From: Bacteroidales bacterium
GTDB lineage: Bacteria; Bacteroidota; Bacteroidia; Bacteroidales; UBA12077
NCBI GenBank assembly: GCA_030668615.1
Contig: DAOUTQ010000007.1
Location: 1 to 41,929 of the forward strand
DNA length: 41,929 bases
Direction of reading: 5' to 3'
Shown here piece by piece: positions 8,032-16,600 of this stretch; position 1 is the stretch's first letter; each line of letters begins with the position of its first letter. The translations under genes were made by a program, and so were the position numbers. The notes beneath the pieces were generated by a model. The model did no database searches. It had not been told where the DNA came from and saw nothing but the letters and a program-made list of their open reading frames with translations.

Positions 8032-8436
8032 CTATCTTATCAATTTCAATTTTAACATTGGAACAAAAATACCTAAAATAATTCCGGCAGTATTCGAATA
8101 AAAATCAGTTGGATTAAATGACCGGTCCGGAATATAGTGTTGTAATATTTCGCTTATACCGGAAAATAATATAGCTGTAAAAATAAAATACAATAGGAAT
8201 TTTGTTTTAATCTTAAAGTTTTTATCTGATTTCCATAAAAAATATAGAACTGTAAGTCCGAAATAGACTATGAAATGAAACAAATAATCGAGGCGAAAGC
8301 TTTGTTCTTTTATATCAAGTCTTAGCCTTGGGCTGTGAGGAGTAAAAGTAAAATAAGCTATCATAGCAACCCATAACCAAAAGGTAATTGTAAGTAGTTT
8401 TTTATTTTTAAGAATGGATTTTATTATTTTACGCAC
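8032..8436 (-). CDS. VanZ-like family membrane protein
   Basis: This 134-residue protein has four hydrophobic helices and the VanZ-family C-terminal pattern SEILQHYIPDRSFNPTDFYSN followed by a Gly-rich helix (AGIILGIFVP). VanZ confers low-level teicoplanin resistance in enterococci, but most chromosomal homologues have no known role; an envelope function is the safe reading. The start codon appears to be GTG (8436), since no ATG lies upstream in frame and the family N-terminus would otherwise be lost. It is convergent with the radical SAM gene (13 bases apart), with no clear terminator between them. Confidence 0.8.
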   Translation of the reverse strand: MRKIIKSILKNKKLLTITFWLWVAMIAYFTFTPHSPRLRLDIKEQSFRLDYLFHFIVYFGLTVLYFLWKSDKNFKIKTKFLLYFIFTAILFSGISEILQHYIPDRSFNPTDFYSNTAGIILGIFVPMLKLKLIR

Positions 8437-8536
8437 AGATTGTCAGTAATTTAGATTTATAATATTAAAAATTCTTTTGGTCTGGAAAGATAGCAATAGT
8501 TTTAATATCTTGATATTATCATCTCAATACTAATAT

Positions 8537-10753
8537 CTATATTGATTTTGATTTGAGCCGAAGGCTATTTAAAACAACTGAAACTGAACTAAAAGCCATT
8601 GCTCCACCAGCAATCATCGGGCTTAACATAAACCCATTTATTGGATAAAGTATTCCTGCTGCAATTGGGATCGCAATAATATTATAAATAAATGCCCAAA
8701 ACAGGTTTTCCTTAATTGTAAGTACAGTTTCTTTTGAAAGTTTTAAGGATGCTGCAATTTTTTCTAAATCGCCTTTTACCAAAGTAATGTCGGCACTTTC
8801 CATTGCAATGTCCGTTCCGTGACCCATCGCTATTCCAATATCAGCCTGAGAAAGGGCAGGAGAGTCGTTAATTCCATCACCAACCATTGCTACTTTATAA
8901 CCTTTTTGTTGTAGCTCTTTTACATAATCCAGTTTGTTTTTTGGAAGAACTTCGGCTTTATAGCTATCAATGCCTGTTTTTTTAGCAATTTCTTCAGCTG
9001 TTCCTTTGTTATCACCGGTTATCATATGAACTTGGAGGTTCATTTTATGCAAACTTTGAATGGCACGAATCGAATTGTCCTTTACTTTATCTTCAATAGA
9101 AATTAAGGCTACAAGTGATTTATTTTTGGCTACAAAAACTTGTGTTTGAGATGTATTCCCAAAACGTTTGAAATATTGATGTTCTTCTTCAATACAAATT
9201 TGATTTTCTCCCATTAATTGGCAATTCCCAATAATATATTCATTCTCATTAATTGTAGCAGAAACACCCAAGCCAGTTTGACTATTGAATTTCACAACAT
9301 TTAAGCTGCTGTTTGATAAATGATTTAAATACCTGACAATAGAATTTGCCAAGGGATGTTCCGATTTCTTTTCAATGGCTAAAACTTCTTCAAGAATATG
9401 ATCCTTTTTAACGTCGCTTTTTAACCAAACAATTTCGGTTACGTCAGGATGTCCTTTTGTAATAGTTCCTGTTTTATCTACAACAACAATGTTAATCTGT
9501 CTGGCACGCTCCAAGGCTTCTGCATTTTTTATCAGTATTCCGTTTTCAGCACCTTTTCCAATCCCAACCATTAAAGCTGTTGGTGTTGCTAGTCCAAGAG
9601 CACAAGGGCAGGCAATAATTAATACTGTAACTAAGGTTACAAACGAGTATGTAATTTGAGGTTCTGGTCCCAGAAAATACCAGATTAATGCACTTATGAT
9701 TGCCAGACTTATTACAAAAGGCACAAAAACAGATGCAATTTTATCGGCCAGCTTTTGCACAGGGGCTTTGCTCCCCTGAGCATTTTTAACCATTTCAATG
9801 ATTTGAGAAAGCATTGTATCTTTTCCAATTTTCACAGCAATCATTTTAAAACTACCCGTAGTATTAATGGTAGCTCCAATTACGGTGTCATGCTCGTTTT
9901 TTTCAGCCGGCATGGCTTCACCTGTTATCATACTTTCATCTACAAAAGAAGAACCTTCAATTATTTTTCCATCAACGGGTATGCGTTCTCCAGGGCGAAT
10001 AAGCAGAATGTCTCCTCTAACTACATCATCAATGGAGATTTCCTGTTCCTGTTTATTTCTTATAACATAAGCAGTTTTAACTTTTAAACCCATTAGTTTT
10101 TTAATGGAATCGGATGTTTTTGATTTTGCTTTTTCCTCAAAGTATCTTCCTAAAAGTATCAAGGCTATTATAATAACTGCAGCTTCAAAATAAACATGAG
10201 GTTGAATCCCTTTTGAAATAAGAAAATCAGGAAAAATAGTATTGAAGGTGCTAAATAGAAAAGCTGTTCCTGTGCTTAAAGCAACCAAGGTATCCATGTT
10301 AACGGATTTGTTTTTAGCTTGCTTATAGGCTATTATGAAGAAATCTCGTCCAAACCATGTTAAAACAGGAATAGTTAAAAAAAACATTATCCAGTTTGCA
10401 TATGCAATTTTTGGAAAAAACATGGCTAAAGAGAATACAGGCAATGCTAATAATATTGAATAAAATGCTTTATGCTTTGCTTTTTTTAGATGCTTTTTTT
10501 CTTTTGCTTCAATTTCATATAGATCTTCATTCGATTTGGCAAGAATTAATTTATATCCGATACTGTCAATAGATTTTTCAAAATCTTGTTCAGAAACTTG
10601 CTCTTCGTCAAATTCAATAAGCACACTTGCCGCTGCAAAGTTCACATTAGCCGCATGAACCCCTTTAAGTGATGAGAGCATTGATTCAACACTTTGTGCA
10701 CAAACGGCACAGCTCATTTCTTCAACTCGATATGTTTCTTTTTTTATACTCAT
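8537..10753 (-). CDS. copA: Copper-translocating P1B-type ATPase
   Basis: A 738-residue CopA-type exporter that pumps Cu(I) out of the cytoplasm with ATP. Domains in order: N-terminal HMA domain with CAVC (C15, C18), eight-helix membrane domain, actuator loop with TGEA (278-281), the transmembrane metal motif CPC (382-384), phosphorylation site DKTGT (D426), SEHPLA nucleotide-binding His, and [10 protein letters not shown] hinge. The CPC motif places it in the Cu(I)/Ag(I) group. It lies 15 bases after the HMA chaperone gene, so the two form an operon. Length is normal for a one-HMA CopA. Confidence 0.96.
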   Translation of the reverse strand: MSIKKETYRVEEMSCAVCAQSVESMLSSLKGVHAANVNFAAASVLIEFDEEQVSEQDFEKSIDSIGYKLILAKSNEDLYEIEAKEKKHLKKAKHKAFYSILLALPVFSLAMFFPKIAYANWIMFFLTIPVLTWFGRDFFIIAYKQAKNKSVNMDTLVALSTGTAFLFSTFNTIFPDFLISKGIQPHVYFEAAVIIIALILLGRYFEEKAKSKTSDSIKKLMGLKVKTAYVIRNKQEQEISIDDVVRGDILLIRPGERIPVDGKIIEGSSFVDESMITGEAMPAEKNEHDTVIGATINTTGSFKMIAVKIGKDTMLSQIIEMVKNAQGSKAPVQKLADKIASVFVPFVISLAIISALIWYFLGPEPQITYSFVTLVTVLIIACPCALGLATPTALMVGIGKGAENGILIKNAEALERARQINIVVVDKTGTITKGHPDVTEIVWLKSDVKKDHILEEVLAIEKKSEHPLANSIVRYLNHLSNSSLNVVKFNSQTGLGVSATINENEYIIGNCQLMGENQICIEEEHQYFKRFGNTSQTQVFVAKNKSLVALISIEDKVKDNSIRAIQSLHKMNLQVHMITGDNKGTAEEIAKKTGIDSYKAEVLPKNKLDYVKELQQKGYKVAMVGDGINDSPALSQADIGIAMGHGTDIAMESADITLVKGDLEKIAASLKLSKETVLTIKENLFWAFIYNIIAIPIAAGILYPINGFMLSPMIAGGAMAFSSVSVVLNSLRLKSKSI

Positions 10754-10768
10754 TAAGAAAGATCAGCT

Positions 10769-10990
10769 TTATAGTTTCTCAATATTATAACCTGCTTTTG
10801 TAACAGCATCTTGAATAGCACTTGTAATTTCATCCTCAGAATAATTATCATAATCTACTTCTAAGGTTTTTTCCTGAACATCAAGAAAAACTCTCCATGA
10901 CTCGATCTCATTAATTGAGTCCATGTTTGGAGTAATCGTTTTTACGCAACCATTACATTTAAGGTTCGTTTTAAATTTTACTGTTTTCAT
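10769..10990 (-). CDS. HMA-domain metallochaperone, CopZ-like
   Basis: A 73-residue single heavy-metal-associated domain with the Cys pair in KCNGCVKTI near residues 13-16 and the beta-alpha-beta pattern of Atx1/CopZ proteins. It should bind Cu(I) in the cytoplasm and hand it to the CopA encoded directly downstream. The metal motif is CNGC rather than the usual MxCxxC with a preceding Met, a common variant in Bacteroidota. It heads the copper operon; its upstream 182-base gap contains two inverted repeats. Confidence 0.88.
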   Translation of the reverse strand: MKTVKFKTNLKCNGCVKTITPNMDSINEIESWRVFLDVQEKTLEVDYDNYSEDEITSAIQDAVTKAGYNIEKL

Positions 10991-11050
10991 GTTGTGAAGT
11001 TGTGAAAGTTGGAGTTTAATAAGATTCTTCCTAAAGTTTATTGTAAAGTA

Positions 11051-11128
11051 AAATCGGTCCCGGAAGCTTCAAAGAAAATGATTATGAGAAAAATTACCTT
11101 GTTATTAACCTGCTTCCGAAACCGATTT
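11051..11128. repeat. Imperfect inverted repeat, 17-base arms
   Basis: Arms AAATCGGTCCCGGAAGC (11051-11067) and GCTTCCGAAACCGATTT (11112-11128) match at 15 of 17 positions and flank a 44-base loop. The arms are more GC-rich than their surroundings. They lie in the gap between the copper chaperone and CDF genes. The role is unknown: an operator, a structured leader, or the ends of a small decayed mobile element. Confidence 0.7.
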
Positions 11129-11134
11129 GTCAAT

Positions 11135-11165
11135 AGTAAACAACTGTAAGTTGAAATTGTTTACT
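11135..11165. repeat. Perfect 9-base hairpin after the CDF gene
   Basis: AGTAAACAA (11135-11143) pairs with TTGTTTACT (11157-11165) around a 13-base loop, immediately 3' of the minus-strand CDF transporter gene. No T-run follows on the minus strand, so it is at best a weak terminator. Confidence 0.5.
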
Positions 11166-11172
11166 TATATTT

Positions 11173-11817
11173 TTATTTATTGCAATTATTATTGCATGAA
11201 CATGCTATTTTATTCTGTTTTACTTTATCAAAAGCTTCTTTGCCTTCCTTAAAAACAAACCAGCCTATTATTAAAGATCCAATAATATCAATATACCCTA
11301 TTTCAAATATCTCATATAATCCACTCGAAACTAATAGGACAATTGATAAATATAAACATGATTTGGTGCAATTAGCATCAGCAATTATAGCTTCTGAATT
11401 CATTTTTACACCAATTTGTTTTTTATACCGCATTAAAAAGAACATTGTTATTATTGAGATTCCGGATATAATTAATCCAGGAAAAGTTGTTTCAGGTTTA
11501 TTATTCTCAATAATATTAAATATCGCTCCAACAATAATTCCTAAGGTTAAAATGTAAAAACCTGCACCTGTTATCCTTAGTGCTTGCCTTTCAAATTTAT
11601 CTCTATTTTCAACTTTAGAGAATTTCATCCTCAAAACCATGTGTGCAATTCCGATACCAGAAATTACTTCCACAAAACTATCGGTTCCAAACCCAAGGAG
11701 CGATAAAGATTCATCTTCTAAGCCATAATAAACTGAAATAATTCCTTCAACAACATTATAAAAAATGGTTATAATACTTAGTGAAAATGCCGTGTTTAAG
11801 AGTTTTTCATTCGTCAT
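11173..11817 (-). CDS. CDF-family cation transporter with Cys-substituted metal site
   Basis: A 214-residue protein with about six helices and the cation diffusion facilitator core, but without the usual C-terminal cytoplasmic metal-binding domain. The helix-2 site reads GTDSFVE (D46, E50), matching the DxxxD site. The helix-5 site, normally HxxxD, reads ADANCTKSC (C150, C154). The tail ends in a Cys-rich CSCNNNC (C206, C208, C212). Thiol ligands suggest a soft metal such as Cu(I), in keeping with the adjacent chaperone and CopA genes; this is inference. A good promoter (TTG-N18-TACATTTG) lies upstream, so it can be transcribed by itself. Confidence 0.85.
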   Translation of the reverse strand: MTNEKLLNTAFSLSIITIFYNVVEGIISVYYGLEDESLSLLGFGTDSFVEVISGIGIAHMVLRMKFSKVENRDKFERQALRITGAGFYILTLGIIVGAIFNIIENNKPETTFPGLIISGISIITMFFLMRYKKQIGVKMNSEAIIADANCTKSCLYLSIVLLVSSGLYEIFEIGYIDIIGSLIIGWFVFKEGKEAFDKVKQNKIACSCNNNCNK

Positions 11818-11851
11818 ACAAGAATAAAAGATGTAATTATCTTTAATTGTA

Positions 11852-11880
11852 CAAATGTAACTATTTTATTATTTAATCAA
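11852..11880 (-). promoter_or_regulatory. Promoter of the CDF transporter gene
   Basis: On the minus strand, TTG (11880-11878) and TACATTTG (11859-11852) are separated by 18 bases, an exact fit to the Bacteroidota TTG-N17-23-TAnnTTTG pattern. The -33 element overlaps the end of the flippase-like gene. The predicted leader is about 28 bases. Confidence 0.6.
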
Positions 11881-12830
11881 AGTTTATTTTTAATAAAAAA
11901 GAGAGAACCAATAATAGAAGGAATTGCCAAATTAATAAACCATAATAATGAAGTAGATAAGACTATTCCCAATATATTATTTGAAAATAATCCTATAAAG
12001 AAAATGGCAAGAGATCCTCTAATTCCCAACTCAATTAAAGTTGTGGTTGGAATTAAAGTTGCAAATAAATAAACTAAACTAATTGCGATATATGCTTGTG
12101 TAATAGATAAATGAATATCGAAGAAGATAAGTAGAAGAAAGAACTGACTTATAAATACAAAATAACGAGCAAAACTTAAGAGGAGGGCTCTAAATAAAGA
12201 ATTAAATTTTGTTTCAGACAAATATTCTAACTGATCTGCTCTGGATTTGAAAAATGAAATATTCAGTAGGATACTTTTAATCTTTCTAATATTGAAATAA
12301 ATCCAGATTAAAATTATTAAAACAAAAATGAGCCCTAAAACTGTAATCTTATTAAATATTGGATTTATTGTGATTCTATCAGGATATAAAATTAAGAACA
12401 ATACAAAGCCAAAGATACCTGTAGCTATTGTAGTAATAAATTGCGCAAAACTTCCAATTCCAGTTGCTAAAACTCCAAATGTTCTTTTCCCTTTTTTTAT
12501 GAAAAGCACCCTGCCACCAATTTCTCCGATTCGATTTGGAGTAAAAATTCCAATCGTTATTCCTGAAAAAACGGCTTGTAAAGCTTTTACAAAACTAAAA
12601 TGCTGAATTTTATCTACAAGGATTTTCCATTTAATAGTTTCGATACTCCAATTACATAGCATTAAAATAATAACTATAAGTAATATTAGAAAATCAGCCG
12701 AAGAGTAATGTTGAGCAGAAAAATTTAGGGTTCGAAGCTCTTTTAAACTCACAATTTTATATAGAATAAAACCATACGAAAGCAATATTAAAACTATGCT
12801 AACAATGATTTTAATTGTTTTGCTTTTCAT
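11877..12830 (-). CDS. Flippase-like / lysylphosphatidylglycerol synthase TM-region protein
   Basis: A 317-residue integral membrane protein with about eight helices, matching the LPG_synthase_TM / UPF0104 (YbhN, AglD) family. Typical signatures are the NRIGEIGGRVLFI motif (about 105-117), and the late segment LIPTTTLIELGIRGSLAIFFIG that carries a conserved Glu and Arg. Relatives without the soluble lysyltransferase domain, as here, are thought to act in lipid or glycolipid translocation; the substrate is unknown. A TATCTTTG -7 box (12853-12860) lies 22 bases upstream. It ends 59 bases before the CDF gene starts. Confidence 0.82.
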   Translation of the reverse strand: MKSKTIKIIVSIVLILLSYGFILYKIVSLKELRTLNFSAQHYSSADFLILLIVIILMLCNWSIETIKWKILVDKIQHFSFVKALQAVFSGITIGIFTPNRIGEIGGRVLFIKKGKRTFGVLATGIGSFAQFITTIATGIFGFVLFLILYPDRITINPIFNKITVLGLIFVLIILIWIYFNIRKIKSILLNISFFKSRADQLEYLSETKFNSLFRALLLSFARYFVFISQFFLLLIFFDIHLSITQAYIAISLVYLFATLIPTTTLIELGIRGSLAIFFIGLFSNNILGIVLSTSLLWFINLAIPSIIGSLFFIKNKL

Positions 12831-12852
12831 ATAAAGTTTTATTCAAGTATGT

Positions 12853-12860
12853 CAAAGATA
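12853..12860 (-). promoter_or_regulatory. -7 promoter box of the flippase-like gene
   Basis: The minus strand reads TATCTTTG, a perfect TAnnTTTG box, 22 bases before the ATG at 12830. No clear -33 TTG is visible. Confidence 0.5.
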
Positions 12861-12998
12861 TAAGAAGATTCGGTATAGTTTGAAAATGAATTAAGTTTTT
12901 CGATCTTTACAAAAGTTTAGTTTATTGTTTTGAATTCAAATTTTAAAAAATGTCTTTGGTTTCAATTCACAATTATTAATTCTTCATTTCTACTTGAT

Positions 12999-13775
12999 AT
13001 GAGTTATGTACGCCCCAAGAAAAGTTTAGGTCAGCATTTTTTAAAAGATCAAAATATTGCGAATAAAATTGTAGATGCAATTGAAGGTTGTTCACAAAAG
13101 GCTGTGTTGGAAATAGGTCCAGGAACTGGAGTTTTAACATCCATATTAATTGAAAAGGATGATATAGATTTTTATGCCATTGAAATTGATTCGGAAGCTT
13201 ATGAATATTTACAGTCAACTTTTCCTTCTTTGGGCGAAAAGCTTATTTTCAAGAACATTCTGAAATTTGATCTTAAAGAAGTTTTTACAGATCCTATAAC
13301 AATAATTGGAAATTTCCCTTACAATATTTCCAGCCAGATATTTTTTAAAGTGCTTGAAAATCGAGACTTGGTAATGGATGTTGTTTGTATGATACAAAAA
13401 GAAGTAGCTGAAAGGATTAGTGCGTCACATGGGAATAAAACCTACGGAATATTAAGTGTTTTTCTACAAGCTTTTTACGACATAGAATATTTGTTTACAG
13501 TCGGACCAAAAGTTTTTGATCCACCACCAAGAGTAAATTCTGCAGTTATTCATTTAAGAAGGAATAAAAGAGAACAATTAGGATGCAATGAGGTGTTATT
13601 CTTTAAAGTAGTTAAATTAGGATTTAATCAAAGAAGGAAGACATTGCGTAATTCTTTAAAAAGTATTTTATTAAATTTACCAACCGATAACGAAATTTTC
13701 GGAAAGCGACCAGAACAACTAAACGTGGAAGATTTTATTTATCTTACCAACTTGATTGATTCTGAGAATAAGTAA
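12999..13775 (+). CDS. rsmA: 16S rRNA dimethyladenosine transferase (RsmA/KsgA)
   Basis: RsmA dimethylates two adjacent adenosines in the 3' terminal hairpin of 16S rRNA during small-subunit assembly. The 258-residue protein opens with the family hallmark KKSLGQHFLKD (7-17). It then has the SAM-binding motif LEIGPGTGVLT (37-47) and the catalytic NFPYNISS (a variant of NLPY), and ends with the helical C-terminal domain including FNQRRKTLRNSL. The open frame extends to a TTG at 12930, but those 23 residues do not resemble the family, so the ATG at 12999 is chosen. It is followed 23 bases later by mgtE on the same strand. Confidence 0.96.
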   Translation: MSYVRPKKSLGQHFLKDQNIANKIVDAIEGCSQKAVLEIGPGTGVLTSILIEKDDIDFYAIEIDSEAYEYLQSTFPSLGEKLIFKNILKFDLKEVFTDPITIIGNFPYNISSQIFFKVLENRDLVMDVVCMIQKEVAERISASHGNKTYGILSVFLQAFYDIEYLFTVGPKVFDPPPRVNSAVIHLRRNKREQLGCNEVLFFKVVKLGFNQRRKTLRNSLKSILLNLPTDNEIFGKRPEQLNVEDFIYLTNLIDSENK

Positions 13776-13798
13776 TTTTTAACATAAATATTCGGCCT

Positions 13799-15154
13799 AT
13801 GCAATTCGAATTAACCAAAGAATATATTGATACGCTGCGTGATCAAATTGAAAAGAGTGATGAGGTTAAAACATATGAATTAGTTAAAGATCTACACCCG
13901 GCCGATATTGCAGAAATTTATGATGAGCTAAGTATTGATGAGGCTCGTTTTATTCATGTAATGCTTGACAGTGAGGATGCTGCTGAAGTTCTTGTTGAAC
14001 TGGAAGAAGATGATCGAGAGCGATTTTTAAAAGTACTGCCGAGTGAAGATATTGCTGATTTTATTGAAAAACTTGATTCCGATGATGCTGCTGATGTTGT
14101 TGGTGAATTTTCAGAAGAAAAACAAGAAGAAGTTTTATCACATATTGATGACCTTGAGCAAGCTGGTGATATTGTTGATCTTTTAAATTATGACGAAGAT
14201 TCAGCTGGTGGATTAATGGCCAAGGAATTAATTACAGTTAATGAAAACTGGAATATAATGACTTGTCTACAGGAAATGCGAAAACAAGCAAAAGATGTTG
14301 ATGAAGTTTATTATGTTTATGTTGTGGATAATAACCATGTGTTAAAGGGAACTTTATCACTAAAAAAATTATTGTTAACTGCGTCGAATAGGAAAATTGT
14401 TAATGTTATAAATACAGATGTTATTTCGGTAAAAACAGATACAACTTCAGAAGAGGTTGCTAACATTATGGAAAAATACGACCTTGTAGCACTTCCAGTT
14501 GTTGATCCATTAAACAGATTAGTTGGTAGGATTACAATTGATGATGTTGTTGATGTTATTCGTGAAGAAGCCGAAAGAGATTATCAGTTGGTATCCGGTA
14601 TTACTCAGGATGTTGAGTCAACAGATAGCGCATGGCTCCTTACCCGTGCAAGAATACCCTGGTTATTTATAGGTTTGTTTGGTGGAATTATTGCAGCTTT
14701 GGTAATGGGAGTTTATGAAACCGACTTAGGGATTAACCCCAGAATGGCATTTTTTATTCCCTTAATTGCTGCGATGGGAGGAAATGTAGGAGTTCAATCA
14801 TCTTCAATAATTGTTCAGGCTTTAGCTAGTAACTCAATGGGATTTGAAGGAATAGGACGAAAATTATTAAAAGAGCTTGGCGTTGCAACCATAAACGGAA
14901 TTATTCTTTCTACAGTAATATTTGCATACAACTACTTTTTCAGTGATTCTTTTGCATTAACTCTTACTGTAAGTACAGCTTTATTTTCAGTAATTGTGTT
15001 TGCATCCATGTTCGGAACTGTTGTCCCTATGTTATTAAATCGCTTTAAAATTGATCCCGCATTAGCAACAGGGCCGTTTATTACAACAGTTAATGATATT
15101 ATGGGATTATTCTTATACTTAATGATTGCACGTGCTTTTTTTGTTATTTTTTAA
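13799..15154 (+). CDS. mgtE: Magnesium transporter MgtE
   Basis: A 451-residue MgtE channel for Mg2+ uptake. It has an N-terminal superhelical MgtE_N domain (about 20-130, many acidic residues), a tandem CBS pair (about 135-260) that senses cytoplasmic Mg2+, the connecting helix, and five C-terminal helices (about 285-450) with the pore segment IPLIAAMGGNVGVQSSS. Length and order are typical. It is probably co-transcribed with rsmA and overlaps the convergent PepSY gene by four bases at the stops. Confidence 0.95.
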   Translation: MQFELTKEYIDTLRDQIEKSDEVKTYELVKDLHPADIAEIYDELSIDEARFIHVMLDSEDAAEVLVELEEDDRERFLKVLPSEDIADFIEKLDSDDAADVVGEFSEEKQEEVLSHIDDLEQAGDIVDLLNYDEDSAGGLMAKELITVNENWNIMTCLQEMRKQAKDVDEVYYVYVVDNNHVLKGTLSLKKLLLTASNRKIVNVINTDVISVKTDTTSEEVANIMEKYDLVALPVVDPLNRLVGRITIDDVVDVIREEAERDYQLVSGITQDVESTDSAWLLTRARIPWLFIGLFGGIIAALVMGVYETDLGINPRMAFFIPLIAAMGGNVGVQSSSIIVQALASNSMGFEGIGRKLLKELGVATINGIILSTVIFAYNYFFSDSFALTLTVSTALFSVIVFASMFGTVVPMLLNRFKIDPALATGPFITTVNDIMGLFLYLMIARAFFVIF

Positions 15155-15717
15155 AAAAGCTTCCAGTAGTAAATTATTAGGAAAATAATTGGCACAAGAA
15201 TACCAATGCCTGTGAGCCAGGCTCCACGTCCTGTAATTCCGTTTTTTCCTTTTAAAATAAACAGACCGGTAATTGCAAGGAGTAATAATGAAATTGCATA
15301 AATATCTGAGATAACTGTCCACCACTTTTGTGGATTATAATGCAAGTAGTTAAACTGGTGAAAAACAGGTCTGCGTTTGGATGTTTCAATATTTCCTTGT
15401 CCAGTCTCTAAATCAACAAGAACATTACCGTCTTTAATAAAAACTTTTAATGTATTATCATTTGGGAAATAATGATTTTTATATTTTTCATTTGGAACAT
15501 ATTCATCTAATAATGAGATAACATAACTACGAGTTAAATCTTTTTTATTTGCCGGAATTGATTTAACATTTATTTCATTATTTCTAACAATATAGCTTGG
15601 ATTCCAATCGTCAATATGATTTAATGCAATTCCTGATAAACCATAAATTATAGTTAGGAAAAAGAAAATATAACCTAAATCGCGATGTAAATTTCTATTT
15701 AATTTTCTTAGTTTCAT
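15151..15717 (-). CDS. PepSY-associated TM helix protein
   Basis: A 188-residue protein with an N-terminal helix after the basic start MKLRKLNRNLHRDLGY, a soluble segment (about 50-125) with the PepSY-like end DGNVLVDLETGQGNIETSKRR, and two C-terminal helices. The histidines NLHRDLGY, LNHIDDW and FHQFNYLHYN are typical of PepSY_TM proteins in Bacteroidota, which are often linked to iron or siderophore reduction. The open frame also has an ATG at 15747, but it lies inside a palindromic repeat, so the ATG at 15717 is preferred. The gene follows the His-rich lipoprotein gene on the same strand, across a 122-base gap occupied by the repeat. Confidence 0.8.
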   Translation of the reverse strand: MKLRKLNRNLHRDLGYIFFFLTIIYGLSGIALNHIDDWNPSYIVRNNEINVKSIPANKKDLTRSYVISLLDEYVPNEKYKNHYFPNDNTLKVFIKDGNVLVDLETGQGNIETSKRRPVFHQFNYLHYNPQKWWTVISDIYAISLLLLAITGLFILKGKNGITGRGAWLTGIGILVPIIFLIIYYWKLF

Positions 15718-15734
15718 GTTTGTATTTAAATAGA

Positions 15735-15809
15735 GAAAGTTGTTCATGTTTCGACAAGCTCAACATGACAACTTTCTTTATGCTTACCTGTCATACTGAG
15801 CTTGTCGAA
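15735..15809. repeat. REP-like palindromic element
   Basis: Two nested inverted repeats occupy the gap between two minus-strand genes. The outer pair TTCGACAAGCTCA (15750-15762) and TGAGCTTGTCGAA (15797-15809) is perfect and extends to 21-base arms with 19 matches. An inner hairpin pairs GAAAGTTGTTCATG (15735-15748) with CATGACAACTTTC (15764-15776), with one bulge. The TTCGACAAGCTCA core is a dispersed palindrome I recognise from many Bacteroidota genomes. It could act as a terminator or attenuator between the lipoprotein and PepSY genes. Confidence 0.75.
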
Positions 15810-15839
15810 GTATTGACAGATTAATATTAATAAAATCTC

Positions 15840-16514
15840 TTAGTGAGTGTGTTCTTCTCCGTCTTCATGCTCATGTTCATGATCGTGATCTTTAACTTCA
15901 ACATGTTCATGTACGTTTTCTTCACCTTCTACTTCTTCTGCATGATCGTGCTCGTGTTCACATTCTTTTACTTCAAACTTACTTGCTTCAATCCAAAATT
16001 GAGAATAGTATCCGTTTTCTGATTCTGCAATTTGTTTCCTCATGGCATCAATCTGCTGCTGCTTTTCTTCACTAACTTCCTCAGTTTCATCATGTGTTCC
16101 TCCTGAATGATCGTGAATAGCTTCATTATCTAAACCTTCAGCGATTTCTTTTTCAAGATTAGCGACATAAGCTCCGTCAATTCGCAATTCTTTTAAAACT
16201 CCGGCAACAATTACATGGCTTCCTTCAAGTTCTTTTTCAAAAACACCAATTTCTTCACTTGGAGTAATTTTTAAAGCAACTTCAGGATCTTCACCCATAA
16301 TAAACATTCTTTTTCCACCGTGCGAACATACATGATTTACGGTTCCTACAATAACTAAGTCTTTATCAACAAAGGTTTGCATGTCTGTCATCACTTGGTC
16401 AACAGTAACTTTAGTTACTTCTTTATCGGAATAAGCTTCTTTTTTTTGTTCTTTATTTGTGCAAGAAACTATAATTGCAGAAACTGCTAATATCCCCAAT
16501 ACTTTTTTAATCAT
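15840..16514 (-). CDS. His-rich lipoprotein with OB-fold-like domain
   Basis: A 224-residue lipoprotein: the signal peptide ends in a good lipobox IVS-C (C18). Residues about 35-128 look like an OB-fold of the tRNA_anti-like type (DLVIVGTVNHVCSHGGKRMFI...). The C-terminal third is strongly acidic and His-rich, with repeated DHEHEHE-type runs up to the end, which should bind divalent metals such as Zn, Ni or Cu. I infer periplasmic or surface metal binding. It sits between an orphan permease gene and a PepSY gene on the same strand, opposite mgtE. A TATCTTTA -7-like box and a triplicate 11-bp direct repeat lie upstream, suggesting regulation. Confidence 0.75.
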   Translation of the reverse strand: MIKKVLGILAVSAIIVSCTNKEQKKEAYSDKEVTKVTVDQVMTDMQTFVDKDLVIVGTVNHVCSHGGKRMFIMGEDPEVALKITPSEEIGVFEKELEGSHVIVAGVLKELRIDGAYVANLEKEIAEGLDNEAIHDHSGGTHDETEEVSEEKQQQIDAMRKQIAESENGYYSQFWIEASKFEVKECEHEHDHAEEVEGEENVHEHVEVKDHDHEHEHEDGEEHTH

Positions 16515-16557
16515 AAGAGTTAGATTTTAAATAGATTAATAATTGATTTTTGAAGCG

Positions 16558-16565
16558 TAAAGATA
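16558..16565 (-). promoter_or_regulatory. Probable -7 box of the His-rich lipoprotein gene
   Basis: The minus strand reads TATCTTTA, one mismatch from TAnnTTTG, 43 bases before the ATG. The direct repeats at 16601-16633 would then fall at about -50 to -82, a usual activator position. Confidence 0.4.
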
Positions 16566-16600
16566 CTAAGGTTTTTTAAAAATGAATATGTAAGAATAAT

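Noticed and set aside
9755..10087. Open frames antisense to copA
   Set aside because: They lie wholly within well-conserved copA codons and have no recognisable domain, start signal or codon bias.
10991..11172. Transposase remnant between the inverted repeats
   Set aside because: The 44-base loop and the flanks contain no open frame of useful length or transposase motif; only the repeat itself is supported.
12930..12998. N-terminal extension of RsmA starting from TTG
   Set aside because: The conserved family start KKSLGQHFLKD follows the ATG at 12999; the upstream codons look like untranslated AT-rich leader.
13776..13798. Mg2+ riboswitch before mgtE
   Set aside because: Only 23 bases separate rsmA from mgtE, too little for an M-box or ykoK-type riboswitch.
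15119..15325. Separate small gene on the minus strand across the mgtE/PepSY junction
   Set aside because: It is an out-of-frame overlap of the PepSY gene without a plausible protein sequence.
15718..15747. Longer PepSY protein starting at the ATG at 15747
   Set aside because: The extra ten codons lie partly within the palindromic repeat; the basic MKLRKLNRNLHRDLGY start fits the family better.
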